This document shows positions 62,655-64,000 of a DNA stretch of 64,000 nt, piece by piece. The notes beneath the pieces are model-generated. The model saw only the letters and a program-made list of their open reading frames with translations, was not told the DNA's origin and ran no database searches. Numbering within the stretch: position 1 is the stretch's first letter; every line of letters begins with the position of its first letter. Source of the DNA: Rhizosaccharibacter radicis (lineage in GTDB: Bacteria; Pseudomonadota; Alphaproteobacteria; Acetobacterales; Acetobacteraceae); NCBI GenBank assembly GCA_024508355.1, contig JAMZEJ010000009.1:1-64000 (forward strand), read 5' to 3'. Position numbers and translations under genes: made by a program.

Positions 62655-64000
62655 CGAATTGAATGAAGGGAAGCGATCATTGGGAGCTTTGGAAGACAAA
62701 ATCCTGACCCGCCTTCTTCGCAATGGCTACCTGCCAGAAGTGCTGCCACCTGTATTTAGCAGTATAGCGTATGCAGACTTCGCATTATCCTATTTTAACG
62801 CTGATAAAAAATCTATCTCGAAGCGGTCGTCAAAGACGAATATTTGTGACTATAGCGCTACCAAGCGTGCGAATCAGCGTCGGATTTTCGGCACACCAAA
62901 TCCTGAAGGGTTTTTCAAGACAGCTCTATTTATAGCAGAAAACTGGATTGCTATAAGAGATAGGATCAACGATTCAAAATATACACTCTCATCTCCAAAT
63001 ATATCGGATAGAGATAGAGCTATCGAAATTACTAGCCATAAAACACTTGCGCTAGCTTTATATAAGGAGATGTCTCCGTTTAGATATATTGTGAAGACGG
63101 ACATATCGAGATTCTATCCATCTATCTATACCCATTCTATTCCCTGGAGTATGCACTCGAAACGTGATGCAAAGCTGGACACACATCCTAAGTCTACCAA
63201 CATTCGCTTTAATCAATTGGACAGTATTATTAGGGATTGTCAGGATGGTCAGTCTGTAGGACTACCGGTAGGACCTGATACCTCTAGGATAATTGCCGAA
63301 ATCGTAGCGGCAGGCGTTGATAACACTTTTAAGAATTCCGTGAAGAACGAAAGCGTTGTTATGGTTCGCCATGTTGATGATGTTTGGATAGGAGCAAATA
63401 CTATCGATCAGGCGGAAAGATATCTTTACAACTATCGAGAGTCTCTAAGATATTTTGAGCTGGATATAAACGAGTTAAAGACAAATATCTGTGAGTCTTC
63501 AATATCTTTTGAAAACTTCTGGCCTTTAAGTGTCAAGAAATCAATAGGAAAGGAATTTAATCTTCTCCCAGACGAGGATAAATTGGGAATAATTGGTGAG
63601 ATCTTCCAGTTAGCGCATGACAACAATGATGATGGTATTATAAAATATGCGATTAGGCGATTTGATCGCGAACATCTTTGGGAAAAGCACTGGGTCATAC
63701 TCGAAAGTTTTCTTATAAGAGCGGTAGTGAAATTTCCACACTCTATTGATTATGTCGCCAGAGTGCTTGCTTGGAAGCATCGTAGAGATAAATCCTATCG
63801 TGACCCTCAGTTCGGCAATCGGCCGAAATTAGACGTTTCGCGCTGGAAGAGCATTCTGACCAGCGCTTTAATCCGCAATACTCAAATGGGAAATGACTCT
63901 GAAGTCTGCTGGTTGATTTGGCTACATAAGAATCTGGGGATAAATTTCAAGTCTGACGTTGTTAATCTAATGATAGATAGGTGCGGTAGCTTCCCAATAG
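62535..64000. other. AT-rich horizontally acquired segment (left edge of a probable island)
   Basis: Base composition falls sharply at about 62535 and stays low to the window end, in contrast to the whole preceding 62.5 kb. The segment includes the last 39 codons of the CocE gene and a partial reverse transcriptase gene. No tRNA, integrase or direct repeat is seen at the boundary; the right edge lies outside the window. Confidence 0.9.
62680..64000 (+). CDS. Defence-type reverse transcriptase (DRT/Abi-like unknown group), 3-prime truncated by window
   Basis: At least 440 residues, still open at 64000. It starts probably at TTG 62680 (GAAGGGAAG 6-8 bp upstream); TTG 62659 is an alternative. 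The N terminus has LPEVLPPVFSS. Reverse transcriptase motifs are: A, VKTDISRFYPSIYTHSIPW with D141; B, QSVGLPVGPDTSRIIAEI (188-206); C, RHVDDVWIG with D233-D234. Motif C has histidine 231 where [YF]xDD is usual. A helical tail follows from about residue 270 (such as WVILESFLIRAVVKF and NDSEVCWLIWL), resembling the alpha-repeat tails of DRT and Abi enzymes. There is no room upstream for a retron RNA without overlapping cocE. It probably acts in phage defence. Its group is not assignable by eye. Confidence 0.85.
   Translation, partial: MGALEDKILTRLLRNGYLPEVLPPVFSSIAYADFALSYFNADKKSISKRSSKTNICDYSATKRANQRRIFGTPNPEGFFKTALFIAENWIAIRDRINDSKYTLSSPNISDRDRAIEITSHKTLALALYKEMSPFRYIVKTDISRFYPSIYTHSIPWSMHSKRDAKLDTHPKSTNIRFNQLDSIIRDCQDGQSVGLPVGPDTSRIIAEIVAAGVDNTFKNSVKNESVVMVRHVDDVWIGANTIDQAERYLYNYRESLRYFELDINELKTNICESSISFENFWPLSVKKSIGKEFNLLPDEDKLGIIGEIFQLAHDNNDDGIIKYAIRRFDREHLWEKHWVILESFLIRAVVKFPHSIDYVARVLAWKHRRDKSYRDPQFGNRPKLDVSRWKSILTSALIRNTQMGNDSEVCWLIWLHKNLGINFKSDVVNLMIDRCGSFPI

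Noticed and set aside
62540..62680. Retron-type msr-msd RNA upstream of the reverse transcriptase
   Set aside because: Only 25 bp separate the cocE stop from the RT start, I saw no long inverted repeats typical of msr-msd, and the RT lacks the usual YxDD and retron-type motifs.
62874..63698. Two short minus-strand frames within the reverse transcriptase gene
   Set aside because: They lie antisense to well-conserved RT motifs and have no ribosome sites or recognisable features.

Overview
The window comes from a very GC-rich alphaproteobacterium, most likely in or near the Acetobacteraceae. That placement rests on a hopanoid side-chain cluster (hpnM, hpnI, hpnJ, hpnK), the alphaproteobacterial neighbourhood tsaE-murU-addB-addA-trxA, Tat-exported ferritin-like and PLP proteins, and several TonB receptors. 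It is an inference from gene content; no rRNA or tRNA gene was seen. Genes are dense, often joined by ATGA stop/start overlaps, and separated by GC-rich spacers that hold little recognisable.

Layout: 1-4.4 kb, hopanoid head-group genes. 4.5-10.6 kb, a mixed set: PhnD-like binding protein, fatty-acid desaturase, AbgT transporter, CHAD protein, LprI-like protein, thioredoxin. 10.7-22.9 kb, the AddAB recombination nuclease, a Tat ferritin-like protein, MurU, TsaE and a ferredoxin-NADP reductase. 23-31 kb, alanine racemase, a large TonB receptor, a CHAP lipoprotein, D-amino-acid dehydrogenase and AmpG. Together with murU, these point to D-alanine and muropeptide turnover. 31.9-37.2 kb, a complete YtfQRT-YjfF type sugar ABC operon with an FCD-family GntR regulator. 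37.8-44.2 kb, a small His-rich secreted protein, TypA, a PfkB kinase, bactofilin and a glycosyltransferase. 44.4-50.3 kb, a MarR-controlled aromatic-acid-type efflux operon (FUSC, DUF1656, HlyD, outer-membrane factor). 50.4-56.4 kb, small enzymes and metal genes: a Fur-boxed siderophore receptor, a divergent Nramp-like transporter and a DUF892 ferritin-like protein. 56.4-62.7 kb, an SplB-like radical SAM protein, an AroE-like dehydrogenase, an HTH regulator, and a divergent pair of exported enzymes (PLP aminotransferase/epimerase-like and CocE hydrolase).

From about 62.535 kb to the right edge base composition falls abruptly to AT-rich, foreign-looking DNA. The junction lies inside the last 39 codons of the CocE gene. 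The only gene visible beyond it is a reverse transcriptase of the kind found in phage-defence (DRT/Abi-like, unknown-group) systems. Its catalytic motif reads HVDD rather than the usual [YF]xDD, and the gene runs off the window. This is the best candidate here for an undescribed system: a probable defence island whose left edge is captured and whose remaining parts lie outside.

A second recurring oddity is Pro/Ala/Gly/Asp-rich, probably disordered coding sequence added to housekeeping proteins (AddA, AddB, MurU, Alr, FUSC, bactofilin). It resembles in composition the long spacers between genes.
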